From Shewanella electrica (GTDB lineage Bacteria; Pseudomonadota; Gammaproteobacteria; Enterobacterales; Shewanellaceae), in NCBI RefSeq assembly GCF_022321485.1, contig NZ_JAKOGG010000004.1, positions 388,271-452,270 on the forward strand: a stretch of 64,000 nucleotides of DNA, given 5' to 3'. Below, piece after piece: positions 18,305 to 27,010 of the stretch. The notes beneath the pieces are model-generated. The model did not search any database and was not told where the DNA came from. It worked only from the letters and a program-made list of their open reading frames with translations. Both the position numbers and the translations under genes were made by a program. Within the stretch, counting starts at the first letter, position 1, and every line of letters starts with the position of its first letter.

Positions 18305-18331
18305 TAAACTTGCCGGAGCACTGACCGATAA
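18305..18331 (+). promoter_or_regulatory. Sigma-28 (FliA)-type promoter for pomAB
   Basis: TAAA at 18305-18308 is followed after exactly 15 bp by ACCGATAA at 18324-18331. The FliA consensus is TAAA-N15-GCCGATAA, so there is a single mismatch. It lies about 125 bp upstream of pomA in the 359-bp divergent gap, which fits late flagellar-class expression of stator genes. The rest of this gap holds only the xseB promoter. Confidence 0.6.
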
Positions 18332-18457
18332 ACAAAATAGAACCCGTTAATTTTGAGTAAGTTGGTTATACTTATTCATCGTAGGATTTGACTGAGCATG
18401 GCAGTATAGCGCCAGAGTAGTCACGACAATGAGCAATCATTCTCTCGAGGAGCAACA

Positions 18458-19225
18458 GTGGATTTAGCAACGATTATAGGGCTTATTGGCGGGTTCGGAT
18501 TTGTTATCGGCGCGATGGCAACCTCTGGCGGTATTGGCATTTTTATTGATACAGCCTCCATATTGATCGTGGTCGCCGGCAGTATGTTTGTGGTGATGAT
18601 GAAGTTCAACCTCAAACAATTCCTCGGTGCAGTAAAGATTGCCATCAAAGCGTTTATGTTCAAGTTGGATAAGCCAGAATCCTTGATTGAACAATCAGTT
18701 ACTATGGCTGACGCGGCGCGTAAAGGCGGCTTTTTGGCGTTGGAAGAAGCACAAATCTCCAACTCATTTATGCAAAAAGCCATTGATATGCTGGTGGACG
18801 GCCATGACGGTGAAGTGGTGCGTGAGGCACTAGAGAAAGATATCGCCTTGACCGAAGATCGCCACAAAATGGGCATTAAGATTTTTAGAGCTTTCGGTGA
18901 TGTGGCACCGGCAATGGGGATGATTGGTACCTTGGTGGGCTTGGTGGCGATGTTGTCCAACATGGATGACCCCAAATCTATCGGCCCCTCAATGGCGGTG
19001 GCATTATTGACCACCTTGTACGGCGCGATGATAGCCAACATGGTGTGCATGCCTATTGCCGATAAGCTTGAGTTACGGATGGGCGAAGAGATGCGTAACC
19101 GCAACTTAATTATGGATGCGGTGTTGGCCATTCAAGACGGCCAAAACCCGCGTGTGATTGAAGGTTTCTTGAAAAATTATCTCGCCGAGAGTCAGCGTAA
19201 AGTTGACACCACAGGCGGGGAGTAA
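18458..19225 (+). CDS. pomA: Flagellar motor stator protein PomA
   Basis: PomA is the MotA-type subunit of the flagellar stator, which with PomB forms the ion channel (sodium in Vibrio and Shewanella PomAB). The 255-aa protein starts MDLATIIGLIGGFGFVIGAMA (given to its first 20 residues), has membrane helices near residues 5-25, 28-48, 145-170 and 180-205, and a cytoplasmic loop between helices 2 and 3 that contacts FliG. FGDVAPAMGMIGTLVGLV is the conserved third-helix region. A GTG start at 18458 is supported by GAGGAGC just upstream. It is coupled to pomB with a 3-bp gap. Position next to xseB and thiI is the known pomAB location in Vibrio and Shewanella; sodium coupling is inferred from that. 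Confidence 0.93.
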   Translation: MDLATIIGLIGGFGFVIGAMATSGGIGIFIDTASILIVVAGSMFVVMMKFNLKQFLGAVKIAIKAFMFKLDKPESLIEQSVTMADAARKGGFLALEEAQISNSFMQKAIDMLVDGHDGEVVREALEKDIALTEDRHKMGIKIFRAFGDVAPAMGMIGTLVGLVAMLSNMDDPKSIGPSMAVALLTTLYGAMIANMVCMPIADKLELRMGEEMRNRNLIMDAVLAIQDGQNPRVIEGFLKNYLAESQRKVDTTGGE

Positions 19226-19228
19226 CCC

Positions 19229-20230
19229 ATGGCTAAGGCTAAGTGTGAATGTCCACCACCGGGAGCGCCCGCTTGGTTAGCAACCTTTGCTGACCTGATG
19301 TCGCTGCTGATGTGCTTCTTCGTACTGTTGTTAGCGTTTTCTGAAATGGACGTACTCAAGTTTAAACAGATTGCTGGCTCGATGAAGTATGCCTTTGGTG
19401 TGCAAAACAAGGTGGAAGTGAAAGACATTCCTAAGGGCACGTCAGTGATTGCGCTGGAGTTCCGCCCCGGTCGCCCCGATCCAACGCCAATTGAAATCAT
19501 CAACCAGCAAACCAACGAAATGACCGAGCCAACGCTGACCTTTCAAGCGGGTGAGGACGATAGCTCTGGCGGTAATCAACAGCAGCGAGGCGATCAACGT
19601 GGCGGTGATGCCGCGGCATCCGCGCAAGATGAAGCCGAAGCTGAGGCGCAAGCCCAACCGCAAGATCAACAAGCGCAGCAACAAGCCGTGAATGAACAGG
19701 CGAAAAAGCTGGCTGAGCAACTCAATAAAGAGATTGTCGACGGCGCGATTGAAGTGGAAGCCCTAGGGCAACAAATCATTATCCGTATTCGTGAAAAAGG
19801 GGCGTTTGCATCGGGCTCGGGTTTCCTGCAACCGCAATTTAGGCCGGTGATCCGCTCTGTGGGTGAGTTACTGAAAGATGTACCGGGGATTATTACGGTG
19901 TCGGGTTACACCGACTCATCCAACATCAGTAATGAGTTGTATCAATCTAACTGGGATCTGTCGGCGCAGCGGGCAGTTGCGGTGGCGCATGAACTTATTC
20001 GGGTTGATGGCTTTGATCAATCGCGCATGAAAGTGGTGGGCATGGCCTCAACCAATCCATTAGTGCCCAATACTACGCCAGAGAATCGCGCACGTAACCG
20101 CCGTGTAGAAATTGCCATCGAGCAAGGTAAAGCGATGGAATCGCGCGATGAAATTCAAGCGATGCCAGCGCCAGCAACCACGCCAACAGCGACGGATGCC
20201 AGCAACACCCCGCCAGCTCCTGCGAACTAG
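19229..20230 (+). CDS. pomB: Flagellar motor stator protein PomB
   Basis: PomB is the MotB-type stator subunit that binds peptidoglycan and carries the essential ion-binding aspartate. The 333-aa protein has a single membrane helix at about residues 20-40 with Asp22 in WLATFADLMSLLMCFFVLLL, and a C-terminal OmpA-like peptidoglycan-binding domain (VSGYTDSSN, then SNWDLSAQRAVAVA and NRRVEIAIEQG). Between them, residues about 108-155 form an unusual Gln/Ala/Glu-rich low-complexity linker. The start overlaps nothing and follows pomA by 3 bp. The C-terminal tail is Pro/Ala/Thr-rich. All functional residues are present, so this is an intact stator gene. Confidence 0.93.
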   Translation: MAKAKCECPPPGAPAWLATFADLMSLLMCFFVLLLAFSEMDVLKFKQIAGSMKYAFGVQNKVEVKDIPKGTSVIALEFRPGRPDPTPIEIINQQTNEMTEPTLTFQAGEDDSSGGNQQQRGDQRGGDAAASAQDEAEAEAQAQPQDQQAQQQAVNEQAKKLAEQLNKEIVDGAIEVEALGQQIIIRIREKGAFASGSGFLQPQFRPVIRSVGELLKDVPGIITVSGYTDSSNISNELYQSNWDLSAQRAVAVAHELIRVDGFDQSRMKVVGMASTNPLVPNTTPENRARNRRVEIAIEQGKAMESRDEIQAMPAPATTPTATDASNTPPAPAN

Positions 20231-20249
20231 CGTGACATTGATTTAACGC

Positions 20250-20276
20250 AAATGCCGACGAGATGTCGGCATTTTT
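20250..20276 (+). terminator. Rho-independent terminator after pomB
   Basis: AATGCCGAC and GTCGGCATT form a 9-bp stem around GAGAT and are followed by TTTTT-like bases, 20 bp after the pomB stop. Confidence 0.85.
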
Positions 20277-20335
20277 GTGTCGGCGTTTTAGCTATTTTGT
20301 TGGCGGATAACCACCTTGCGCGGATGTGCTTTTAT

Positions 20336-20366
20336 TTGAGCAGTGCAGCGGCTGTTTTGCTATACT
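20336..20366 (+). promoter_or_regulatory. Promoter for thiI
   Basis: TTGAGC (20336-20341) and an extended -10 TGCTATACT (20358-20366) are separated by 19 bp. The -10 is followed by GCGCCG and lies about 44 bp upstream of the thiI start. Confidence 0.5.
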
Positions 20367-20409
20367 GCGCCGATTGCCGATTTTAATGCTGTTTTTTTGC
20401 GGAAGTTCC

Positions 20410-21864
20410 ATGAAGTTTATCGTTAAGCTGTACCCTGAAATCATGATGAAGAGTAAACCGGTGAGAATGCGTTTCACCAAAATGCTCGAATCAAATATTC
20501 GTAATGTTCTGAAAAAAGTCGATGAAGAAGCTGCTGTGTTACGTCAGTGGGACCGCATTATGGTGCACGTGCCTACTGGAAAACCTGAGCTGGTGGATGT
20601 GTTTGCTGAACGCCTTGGTTGTATCCCAGGTATCTCCACCATCAGCCAAGTGAATGAATATAGCTTTGGCAGTGTGCACGACATATACGAACACGCACTG
20701 AAAGCGTTTGGCGCCTCATTAGCCGGTAAAACCTTCTGTGTGCGCGTTAAGCGTTCAGGGCAGCACGACTTTAGCTCAATTGATGTGGAAAAGTACGTTG
20801 GTGGCGGTTTAAACCAACACACTGACGCCGCTGGGGTAAAACTGAAAAACCCAGACACCACAGTGAATATTGAGATCAATAACGACAAACTCTATCTGGT
20901 AGAAAAGAAACTGCCGGGCTTAGGCGGTTTCCCTATTGCTACCCAAGAAGATGTGTTGTCGCTGATTTCTGGTGGTTTTGATTCGGGCGTATCTAGCTTC
21001 CAATTCATCAAAAAAGGTGCACGTACCCACTACTGTTTCTTCAACTTGGGCGGTGCCCAACACGAGATCGGTGTGAAGCAAGTGGCGCATCATTTGTGGA
21101 AACGTTATGGCGAATCGCACAAAGTAAAATTTGTCACCATCCCGTTTGAGCCCGTGGTGCAAGAGATCCTCGAGCGCATCGACAACGGCATGATGGGCGT
21201 TATCCTTAAGCGGATGATGATGCGTGCTGCTAGCCGCGTGGCTGAGCGTATGGGTATTCAAGCATTGGTGACCGGTGAAAGTTTAGGGCAGGTATCTAGC
21301 CAAACGCTGACCAACCTTAACGTGATTGACCGTTGTACCGACATGCTGATCTTGCGGCCACTGATCACCATGGATAAACAAGACATCATCGATGAAAGCC
21401 GTAAAATCGGTACGGAAGATTTTGCCAAATCGATGCCGGAATATTGCGGCGTAATTTCGCAACGTCCAACGGTTAAAGCGGTATTGTCTAAAATCGAAGA
21501 GCAAGAGACTAAGTTTTCTGACGATCTGCTCGACCGTATTCTGGCCGCTGCAGAAGTGATCGATATTCGCGAGATTGCTGAGACGATGGATACTAAAGTT
21601 GCCGAGACCGAAACGGTGAGCACCGTAGCGCAGCAGCAAGTGGTGATTGATATTCGCGCCCCTGAAGAGGAGGAGCGTAAGCCGCTGCAATTGGATGATA
21701 CCCAAGTGCTGCATATTCCATTCTTTAAACTGGCCACCGCCTTTAATGACCTTGATAGCAGCAAAACCTATCTGCTCTATTGCGAGCGTGGGGTGATGAG
21801 CAAGCTGCAAGCGTTATACCTGTTGGAGCAAGGCCATAATAACGTCAAAGTCTATCGCCCATAA
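20410..21864 (+). CDS. thiI: tRNA 4-thiouridine synthase / thiamine thiazole sulfur carrier
   Basis: ThiI makes 4-thiouridine at position 8 of tRNA and delivers sulfur for the thiazole of thiamine. The 484-aa protein shows the N-terminal ferredoxin-like and THUMP region, the PP-loop [11 protein letters not shown] near residue 191, [16 protein letters not shown], the conserved cysteine in MPEYCGVIS and a C-terminal rhodanese domain with the persulfide cysteine in [10 protein letters not shown]. Both cysteines required in E. coli ThiI are therefore present. ATG 20410 is chosen because [15 protein letters not shown] matches the family N-terminus; the open frame reaches back to 20326 without support. 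A strong terminator follows at 21892. Location beside pomAB and xseB agrees with related genomes. Confidence 0.96.
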   Translation: MKFIVKLYPEIMMKSKPVRMRFTKMLESNIRNVLKKVDEEAAVLRQWDRIMVHVPTGKPELVDVFAERLGCIPGISTISQVNEYSFGSVHDIYEHALKAFGASLAGKTFCVRVKRSGQHDFSSIDVEKYVGGGLNQHTDAAGVKLKNPDTTVNIEINNDKLYLVEKKLPGLGGFPIATQEDVLSLISGGFDSGVSSFQFIKKGARTHYCFFNLGGAQHEIGVKQVAHHLWKRYGESHKVKFVTIPFEPVVQEILERIDNGMMGVILKRMMMRAASRVAERMGIQALVTGESLGQVSSQTLTNLNVIDRCTDMLILRPLITMDKQDIIDESRKIGTEDFAKSMPEYCGVISQRPTVKAVLSKIEEQETKFSDDLLDRILAAAEVIDIREIAETMDTKVAETETVSTVAQQQVVIDIRAPEEEERKPLQLDDTQVLHIPFFKLATAFNDLDSSKTYLLYCERGVMSKLQALYLLEQGHNNVKVYRP

Positions 21865-21891
21865 TTGAGGCGATTGCCCAACACGTTATAC

Positions 21892-21920
21892 AAGCCGCAG
21901 CATCTGTCTGCGGCTTTTTT
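21892..21920 (+). terminator. Rho-independent terminator after thiI
   Basis: AAGCCGCAG and CTGCGGCTT pair around CATCTGT and are followed by TTTT, 27 bp past the thiI stop. Confidence 0.9.
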
Positions 21921-22095
21921 ACATCAATACCCCCAAGAAAATGCTAGCGCCTCGCATAAATAAAATGCCAGAATACGGATTAGAAAATCTAATAGAGTAG
22001 CTGGGTTTATGGCCGTATTTTGGTCATTAACTGTTTGAATTGAGTGATATTCAAACATGACTGCTCAACACCGTTAATCATGTTGAAGGAAATTT

Positions 22096-23007
22096 ATGAG
22101 CAAGCGCCTTCCTCCTCTTAATGCGGTCAAAGCATTTGAAGCCGCCGCTAGGCATTTAAGCTTTACGCGAGCTGCTGAAGAGTTGTTTGTGACCCAAGCG
22201 GCCGTGAGTCATCAAATTAAAGCCTTGGAAGACTTTTTGGGACTGAAGCTGTTTCGCCGTCGCAACCGTTCGTTGCTGCTGACGGAAGAAGGTCAGAGTT
22301 ATTTCCTTGAAATTAAAGATATCTTCACCCAATTGGCCGATGCGACCGATCGCTTGTTAGCGCGCAGTGCGGTCGGTTCTTTGACTGTTAGCATGTCGCC
22401 AAGTTTTGCCATTCAGTGGTTGGTGCCACGGCTGGCAAAATTCAGTGAAAAGAACCCCGACATCGACGTGCGTATTAAAGCGGTCGATGGTGAATCTGGT
22501 TCGCTTACCGATGATGTGGATGTGGCGATCTATTATGGGCAAGGCCATTGGCCGAATCTACGAGCCGATAAACTGCGTAATGAAGTACTGATCCCGGTGT
22601 GTTCACCACTGCTGCTCAACGGCCCTAAGCCACTCAGTCAACCGGCGGATTTGAAGTATCACACGCTGCTGCACGATATGAGCCGCCACGACTGGCAAGC
22701 ATGGTTCCGCCAATGCGGTGTAACCGATGTGAACGTCAATCAAGGGCCGATTTTCAGCCACTCATCACTGGTGTTGCAAGCGGCTGCGCACGGGCAGGGC
22801 GTGGCACTGGGCTACAGCGTGCTGGCTAAGCCTGATATTCAGGCGGGGCGTTTAGTCTGTCCATTCCAAGAAGTGCTGGTCAGCAAAGATGCCTACTATC
22901 TGGTGTGCCAACAAAAACACGCCGAGTTGGGCAAAATTGTCGCGTTTCGTGAATGGATGTTAGATATGTTTGCCGAGGAGTCGCGCAGTGAATTGCTCCC
23001 CGGATGA
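22096..23007 (+). CDS. gcvA: LysR-family transcriptional regulator GcvA
   Basis: GcvA controls the glycine cleavage system in E. coli. The 303-aa protein has a LysR N-terminal helix-turn-helix (LPPLNAVKAFEAAARHLSFT, then AAEELFVTQAAVSHQIKALE) with the LPPLNALRAFEAAARH-type start characteristic of GcvA, and a periplasmic-binding-like effector domain from about residue 90. The neighbourhood gcvA-ygdD-rlmM is the same as in E. coli, with one hydrolase gene inserted, which supports the assignment. Its last bases overlap the start of the hydrolase gene. Several LysR regulators share this start, so the regulon is inferred. Confidence 0.85.
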   Translation: MSKRLPPLNAVKAFEAAARHLSFTRAAEELFVTQAAVSHQIKALEDFLGLKLFRRRNRSLLLTEEGQSYFLEIKDIFTQLADATDRLLARSAVGSLTVSMSPSFAIQWLVPRLAKFSEKNPDIDVRIKAVDGESGSLTDDVDVAIYYGQGHWPNLRADKLRNEVLIPVCSPLLLNGPKPLSQPADLKYHTLLHDMSRHDWQAWFRQCGVTDVNVNQGPIFSHSSLVLQAAAHGQGVALGYSVLAKPDIQAGRLVCPFQEVLVSKDAYYLVCQQKHAELGKIVAFREWMLDMFAEESRSELLPG

Positions 23008-23635
23008 TTGCCGCTTTGATAGCGCGCCCAATGCTGACACGCTACTGATTTTTGCCCATGGCGCGGGCGCTGACATGGCCCATCCGTTTATGCAGACGCT
23101 AACTGAGCTACTGGTAGCACAAGGTTTTGCGGTGTTACGGTTTAACTTTCCTTATATGCAAAAGCGCGCCGAGGACGGCAAACGTCGTCCACCTGATCGC
23201 GCGCCAAAACTGCTGGCACGATTCAGCGAAGTGTTGCAGCAAGTGTGCGATGAACAGGCGTACCAGCGAGTGTTTCTGTTGGGCAAATCGATGGGCAGCC
23301 GTATGGCGACCACTTTGGCTGGCGAGCCGTTACCGGCGGTCGTCAAAGGTGTCATTTGTTTGGGGTATCCGTTTCTCCCTAAAGGCAAAACGGCGCCGCG
23401 GATTGAGGCCATTGAGCAGTGCCTGTTGCCAATCTTGATTGTCCAAGGCGAGCGCGACAGTTTTGGTACGCAAACGCAGCTAGAGCAATGGCCGTTACCG
23501 ACAAATATCACGGTCGAGTTTTTACCTGATGGTGACCACAGTTTTGAACCTCGTAAACGTGCTGACGTGTCATTAGCACAGAATTATCATCACGCCGTAA
23601 CCGCAATTACGGCATTCGTTAGGAGTCATCCATGA
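22988..23635 (+). CDS. Alpha/beta-family hydrolase (KANL3/Tex30 type)
   Basis: The 215-aa protein has LLIFAHGAGADMAHPFM near the N-terminus (oxyanion-hole region), the nucleophile elbow GKSMGSRMA with Ser at about residue 101, VQGERDSFG (acid) and DGDHSFEPRK with the catalytic histidine. This compact dienelactone-hydrolase-like architecture is common next to ygdD-type genes in marine gammaproteobacteria; the substrate is unknown. GTG 22988 is preferred because GAGGAG (22975-22980) is well placed; a TTG at 22970 would extend it by six residues. The start lies inside gcvA, and the stop overlaps the next ATG, so the three genes are probably cotranscribed. Confidence 0.75.
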   Translation: MNCSPDDCRFDSAPNADTLLIFAHGAGADMAHPFMQTLTELLVAQGFAVLRFNFPYMQKRAEDGKRRPPDRAPKLLARFSEVLQQVCDEQAYQRVFLLGKSMGSRMATTLAGEPLPAVVKGVICLGYPFLPKGKTAPRIEAIEQCLLPILIVQGERDSFGTQTQLEQWPLPTNITVEFLPDGDHSFEPRKRADVSLAQNYHHAVTAITAFVRSHP

Positions 23636-24021
23636 AAAAAGGGTTGTTTATGTTGGCCGCTATCAGCGGTTTTTTTGCGGTGGCAATGGGCGCTTTTGGC
23701 GCGCATGGTTTGAAGAATGTAGCACCGCCAGATCTGGTGGCGATTTTTAATCTTGGCGTTGAATATCAGTTCTATCACACCTTCGCGCTAATCGCTGTGG
23801 CGATGGCTGGGCATTGGGTTAACTCGCGCTTGCTTAATTGGGCGGCGGGGTTCTTTATCGCCGGTATGGCGCTGTTCTCTGGTTCACTTTATCTGTACGC
23901 GCTGCTGGGCGTAAAAATGCTTGGTATCATCACGCCGTTTGGTGGTGTGTGCCTGTTAGTGGCGTGGATGTTACTGGCCGCTGCGGTTTATCGCCATCGC
24001 ATGGATGAATCTGGTCTTTGA
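23632..24021 (+). CDS. DUF423 membrane protein (YgdD-like)
   Basis: A 129-residue inner-membrane protein with about four helices. AISGFFAVAMGAFGAHGLK at the N-terminus and EYQFYHTFALI, GSLYLYALLG and ITPFGGVCLLVAW later on are the standard DUF423/YgdD motifs. Its function is not known. The ATG overlaps the preceding hydrolase stop (ATGA) with AGGAGT upstream. It lies between gcvA and rlmM as in E. coli, a long-conserved but unexplained arrangement. Confidence 0.9.
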   Translation: MKKGLFMLAAISGFFAVAMGAFGAHGLKNVAPPDLVAIFNLGVEYQFYHTFALIAVAMAGHWVNSRLLNWAAGFFIAGMALFSGSLYLYALLGVKMLGIITPFGGVCLLVAWMLLAAAVYRHRMDESGL

Positions 24022-24023
24022 TT

Positions 24024-24032
24024 TGTTATACT
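24024..24032 (+). promoter_or_regulatory. Extended -10 upstream of rlmM
   Basis: TGTTATACT is an extended -10 located just past the ygdD stop and 36 bp before rlmM, followed by TGCCGCCG. No -35 is clear. Confidence 0.4.
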
Positions 24033-24067
24033 TGCCGCCGTTTTTAGGTCGATGATATCCGCTATCC

Positions 24068-25138
24068 ATGAATAACCTGTTTTTATATTGCCGTGCGGGC
24101 TACGAAAAAGATTGTGCCGCCGAGATCCAAGATGCTGCCAATCTTTTTGGGGTAGCGGGTTTTGTTAAAGCCGCGAAAGATGCCTATGTGCAGTTTCAGT
24201 GCTTTAGCGCTGCTGATGCTGATCGCTTAGGGCGCGAGCTATCGCTGGAGCGTTTGATTTTCGCGCGGCAGATGTTTGTTAGCAGTGACTTGCTGACCGA
24301 TTTGCCAGTAGAAGACCGTATCACTCCAATTATCGACGCGCTGGCCGACGCCCCCAAAGCGGGCGAGCTGCGGGTGGAAACGCCTGATACCAACGAAGCC
24401 AAAGAGCTGTTGACCTTCTGCCGCAAATTTACCGTGCCGCTGCGCCAAGCGCTGAAGCAGCAAGGTAAGTTGTTGGCGAAGGAAAACTTTAACCGGCCGA
24501 TTGTGCATGTGTGCTTTTTAGGTTCAGACAAAGCGTTTGTCGGCTACTCCTACAGCTTTAATAGCTCGCCGTACTTTATGGGCATTCCGCGCTTAAAATT
24601 CCCGCCAGCGGCGCCAAGCCGTTCAACGCTGAAATTGGATGAAGCCTTTATTCACTTCATTCCGGAAGATGAAGCTGAGCAACGTTTGTCTGGTGGATTG
24701 CAAGCGGTTGACTTAGGCGCTTGCCCAGGCGGCTGGACCTATCAGTTAGTGCGTCGCGGCATGTTCGTCACGGCCATTGATAACGGCCCGATGCAAGAGG
24801 AACTGATGGCATCAGGCCAAGTGACGCACTTGCGTGAAGACGGCTTCCGCTATGAGCCAAAGCGTAAAAACGTGTACTGGCTGGTGTGCGACATGGTGGA
24901 AAAACCGTCGCGTGTGGCTGAGTTGATCGAACAGTGGGCCATTAAAGGCTGGTTCCAAGAGGCGATGTTTAACCTAAAATTGCCGATGAAGAGCCGTTAT
25001 AAAGAGGTCAGCACCATTTTGGCGCGTATGGATACCATTCTGAAAGAGAACGGTATTCATCACTTCACCCTGCGTTGTAAGCACTTGTACCATGATCGCG
25101 ATGAGGTGACGGTTCACTTGAGCTTGCGCAAAGCCTAA
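24068..25138 (+). CDS. rlmM: 23S rRNA C2498 2'-O-methyltransferase
   Basis: RlmM methylates the ribose of C2498 in 23S rRNA, in the peptidyl transferase centre. The 356-aa protein has an N-terminal THUMP-like domain starting MNNLFLYCRAGYEKDCAAEI and a Rossmann methyltransferase with SAM-binding AVDLGACPGGWTYQLV near residue 215, and the catalytic Lys-Asp-Lys-Glu set including CDMVEKP and NLKLPMK. The C-terminus RCKHLYHDRDEVTVHL is typical. It follows ygdD with its own likely promoter and ends at a terminator. Confidence 0.95.
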   Translation: MNNLFLYCRAGYEKDCAAEIQDAANLFGVAGFVKAAKDAYVQFQCFSAADADRLGRELSLERLIFARQMFVSSDLLTDLPVEDRITPIIDALADAPKAGELRVETPDTNEAKELLTFCRKFTVPLRQALKQQGKLLAKENFNRPIVHVCFLGSDKAFVGYSYSFNSSPYFMGIPRLKFPPAAPSRSTLKLDEAFIHFIPEDEAEQRLSGGLQAVDLGACPGGWTYQLVRRGMFVTAIDNGPMQEELMASGQVTHLREDGFRYEPKRKNVYWLVCDMVEKPSRVAELIEQWAIKGWFQEAMFNLKLPMKSRYKEVSTILARMDTILKENGIHHFTLRCKHLYHDRDEVTVHLSLRKA

Positions 25139-25159
25139 CGCCGTTGTGTGAATTGAATT

Positions 25160-25184
25160 AAGGATGGCTTAGCCATCCTTTTTT
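25160..25184 (+). terminator. Rho-independent terminator after rlmM
   Basis: AAGGATGGC and GCCATCCTT form a stem around a 3-base loop followed by TTTT, about 22 bp after the rlmM stop. Confidence 0.88.
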
Positions 25185-25239
25185 ATGTTGGTTGTATCGT
25201 TAACGACGAGCAGCATCAGGGCCGAAAGTTCGCAATAAA

Positions 25240-25587
25240 TCAGCGGCCGTTGCGGCCAAGATAATCCTTGGGGCTAGGTAAGGCGATGCGCGCTATCACC
25301 TCAGCGGGCAGGGAAAACTCCTGCACAATCCAATCGAGATTGGCATGTTGAAAGCCCAAATATTCGCGGGTCATCATCAGCGCCAGTGTTGCTTCAGTAA
25401 GCTGATTAAGGTGTTGCTGCTGCGGTAGTTGCTGGAAGCCGTGTTGCTCATCTGCTTGGTACGCCGCCAACAAACGTTGCAGTTCACGACCCGCGCGGCC
25501 AAGGGCAGAGCATTGCTCTTTGGCGACTTCATATTCCACCAGTTTATGCTTGCCGATACGAATATGGCTGACGGGATTATCACTCAT
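25240..25587 (-). CDS. Small hypothetical protein, mostly helical
   Basis: I do not recognise this 115-residue protein. It starts MSDNPVSHIRIGKHKLVEYE, has a Gln-rich middle (QQLPQQQHLNQL, about residues 52-63) and looks alpha-helical and soluble, with no signal peptide or membrane segment. ATG 25587 is preferred to the upstream ATG at 25656, since the extra 23 residues look non-coding. It is alone on the minus strand, pointing away from the icd gene upstream (which has its own terminator) and toward rlmM. Base use is like its neighbours, so it is likely a native lineage gene. Confidence 0.6.
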   Translation of the reverse strand: MSDNPVSHIRIGKHKLVEYEVAKEQCSALGRAGRELQRLLAAYQADEQHGFQQLPQQQHLNQLTEATLALMMTREYLGFQHANLDWIVQEFSLPAEVIARIALPSPKDYLGRNGR

Positions 25588-25713
25588 GCTGATGACTCTG
25601 GTGTGATTGGCGTTGGCTGGTGGGAGTATCCTGCAACTGCGTAGCGATAAATGCAATGGCGCAAGATGGTATGGAGTCGTCGCTGCTAAGGCTGTGCAGG
25701 CCTGAATGCCCCA

Positions 25714-25744
25714 TAAAAAACGACAGCCGTGGCTGTCGTTTTCA
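25714..25744 (-). terminator. Rho-independent terminator after icd
   Basis: AACGACAGCC and GGCTGTCGTT form a 10-bp stem around a short loop; on the minus strand it is followed by a run of T. It lies about 40 bp past the icd stop. Confidence 0.85.
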
Positions 25745-25781
25745 GTGTTAGGTAAAGCCTAAGATGGTTTGTAAGCAGTGC

Positions 25782-26789
25782 TTACAGACGATCTAACACC
25801 GCTTGGGTGAAGTCGGTAGTACCGTGAGTACCGCCCAAATCGGCCGTGGTACGGTCACCTTCAGCAATCACGTCTGATACTGCTTTGCGGATTTGTGCCG
25901 CTTTGTCGGCCATTCCTAAGTATTCCAGCATCTGGATAGATGCCAAGATCACTGAGGTTGGGTTAGCCAAGTTTTTACCGGCGATATCAGGCGCACTGCC
26001 GTGTACCGCTTCAAAAATGGCCGCGTCTTTACCGATGTTCGCGCCAGGTGCCATACCTAAACCGCCCACCAAACCGGCACACAAATCTGACAGGATGTCA
26101 CCAAACAGGTTAGTGGTAACAATCACGTCGAAGTTTTCTGGGTTCATCACCAGCTTCATGCAGGTTGCGTCGACGATCATCTCTTCCGTTTTGATGTCTG
26201 GGTAACGCAAGCTCACTTCGCGGGCAGTTTTCAGGAACAGACCAGAAGTCGATTTCATGATGTTAGCTTTGTGTACGATGGTGACCTTTTTACGGCCTTC
26301 TTTACGCGCTAATTCATAAGCGAAGGTGGTGATCTGTTCCGCACCTTGCTTAGTGATAACGCTCATCGCTTCTGCGGTGTTGCCATCTTCAGAAATTTTC
26401 TGACCAATACCGGAATACATACCTTCGGTGTTTTCACGTACGGTAATGATGTCGATGTTGTCGTAGCGCGCTTTGGTACCTGCGAAAGACAGCACTGGAC
26501 GTACGTTAGCGTACAAGCTGAACTTTTTGCGCAGAGATACGTTGATAGAAGTAAAACCTTCGCCAACTGGGGTGGTCAATGGACCTTTCAGGGTGATTTT
26601 ATTCTTTTCAATTAAGTCGAGTGTGCGCTGTGGTAACAGCTCACCGTGCTTTTCTAGCGCGGCAAGGCCTGCATCAGCATATTCATATTCAAAGTCACAG
26701 CCAGCTTTATCAAGAATTTTTAGAGCAGCATCAATAATGCTCGGACCGATCCCATCGCCGGGGATTACGGTTATCGTTCTTTTTGACAT
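25782..26789 (-). CDS. Isocitrate dehydrogenase, NAD-dependent type
   Basis: This 335-aa beta-decarboxylating dehydrogenase oxidises isocitrate to 2-oxoglutarate. It has TVIPGDGIGP at residue 6, the substrate-binding RENTEGMYSGIG (Ser/Arg cluster), KANIMKSTSGLF, the NLFGDILSDLCAGLVGGLGM metal/substrate segment and the cofactor loop EAVHGSAPDIAGKNLANPT. It is much shorter than the 416-aa NADP enzyme of E. coli and belongs to the short NAD-type class known from Shewanella and other marine bacteria; cofactor choice is inferred from that class. ATG 26789 is supported by AAGGATTCTCC; five extra codons upstream (26804) are not. It is divergent from the S9 peptidase, with a 10-bp direct repeat between them. 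Confidence 0.88.
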   Translation of the reverse strand: MSKRTITVIPGDGIGPSIIDAALKILDKAGCDFEYEYADAGLAALEKHGELLPQRTLDLIEKNKITLKGPLTTPVGEGFTSINVSLRKKFSLYANVRPVLSFAGTKARYDNIDIITVRENTEGMYSGIGQKISEDGNTAEAMSVITKQGAEQITTFAYELARKEGRKKVTIVHKANIMKSTSGLFLKTAREVSLRYPDIKTEEMIVDATCMKLVMNPENFDVIVTTNLFGDILSDLCAGLVGGLGMAPGANIGKDAAIFEAVHGSAPDIAGKNLANPTSVILASIQMLEYLGMADKAAQIRKAVSDVIAEGDRTTADLGGTHGTTDFTQAVLDRL

Positions 26790-26884
26790 GGAGAATCCTT
26801 CCACGGTTGAACATTAAGCGAGAATTCGCAAGGTGTGTTGGGGCACAGCCCGCGAGTTGAATTGTGTGATTCAGATCTCTTTTA

Positions 26885-26904
26885 TTTTAAACACTTTTAA
26901 ACAC
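26885..26904. promoter_or_regulatory. Direct 10-bp repeat in the icd/S9 peptidase gap
   Basis: TTTTAAACAC occurs twice in tandem and is followed by TTTTCACAGG. Read on the icd strand this gives TGTTTAAAA units every 10 bp. Such phased repeats resemble response-regulator sites, with ArcA boxes the nearest comparison; the repeat itself is certain, its role is not. Confidence 0.35.
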
Positions 26905-27010
26905 TTTTCACAGGAATTCAAAAGCAAAGTGCCGGGTTTTTATGTAGTCTAAAAGTCGTAGATGCCGCGATTTGGAACACTTTTTATTCATTCAGTATGG
27001 ATTTTAAACA

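Noticed and set aside
18421-19131. Long open frame on the minus strand opposite pomA
   Set aside because: It is the shadow of pomA, with Ser/Ala/Thr/Pro-rich low-complexity sequence, no ribosome-binding site and no family motif.
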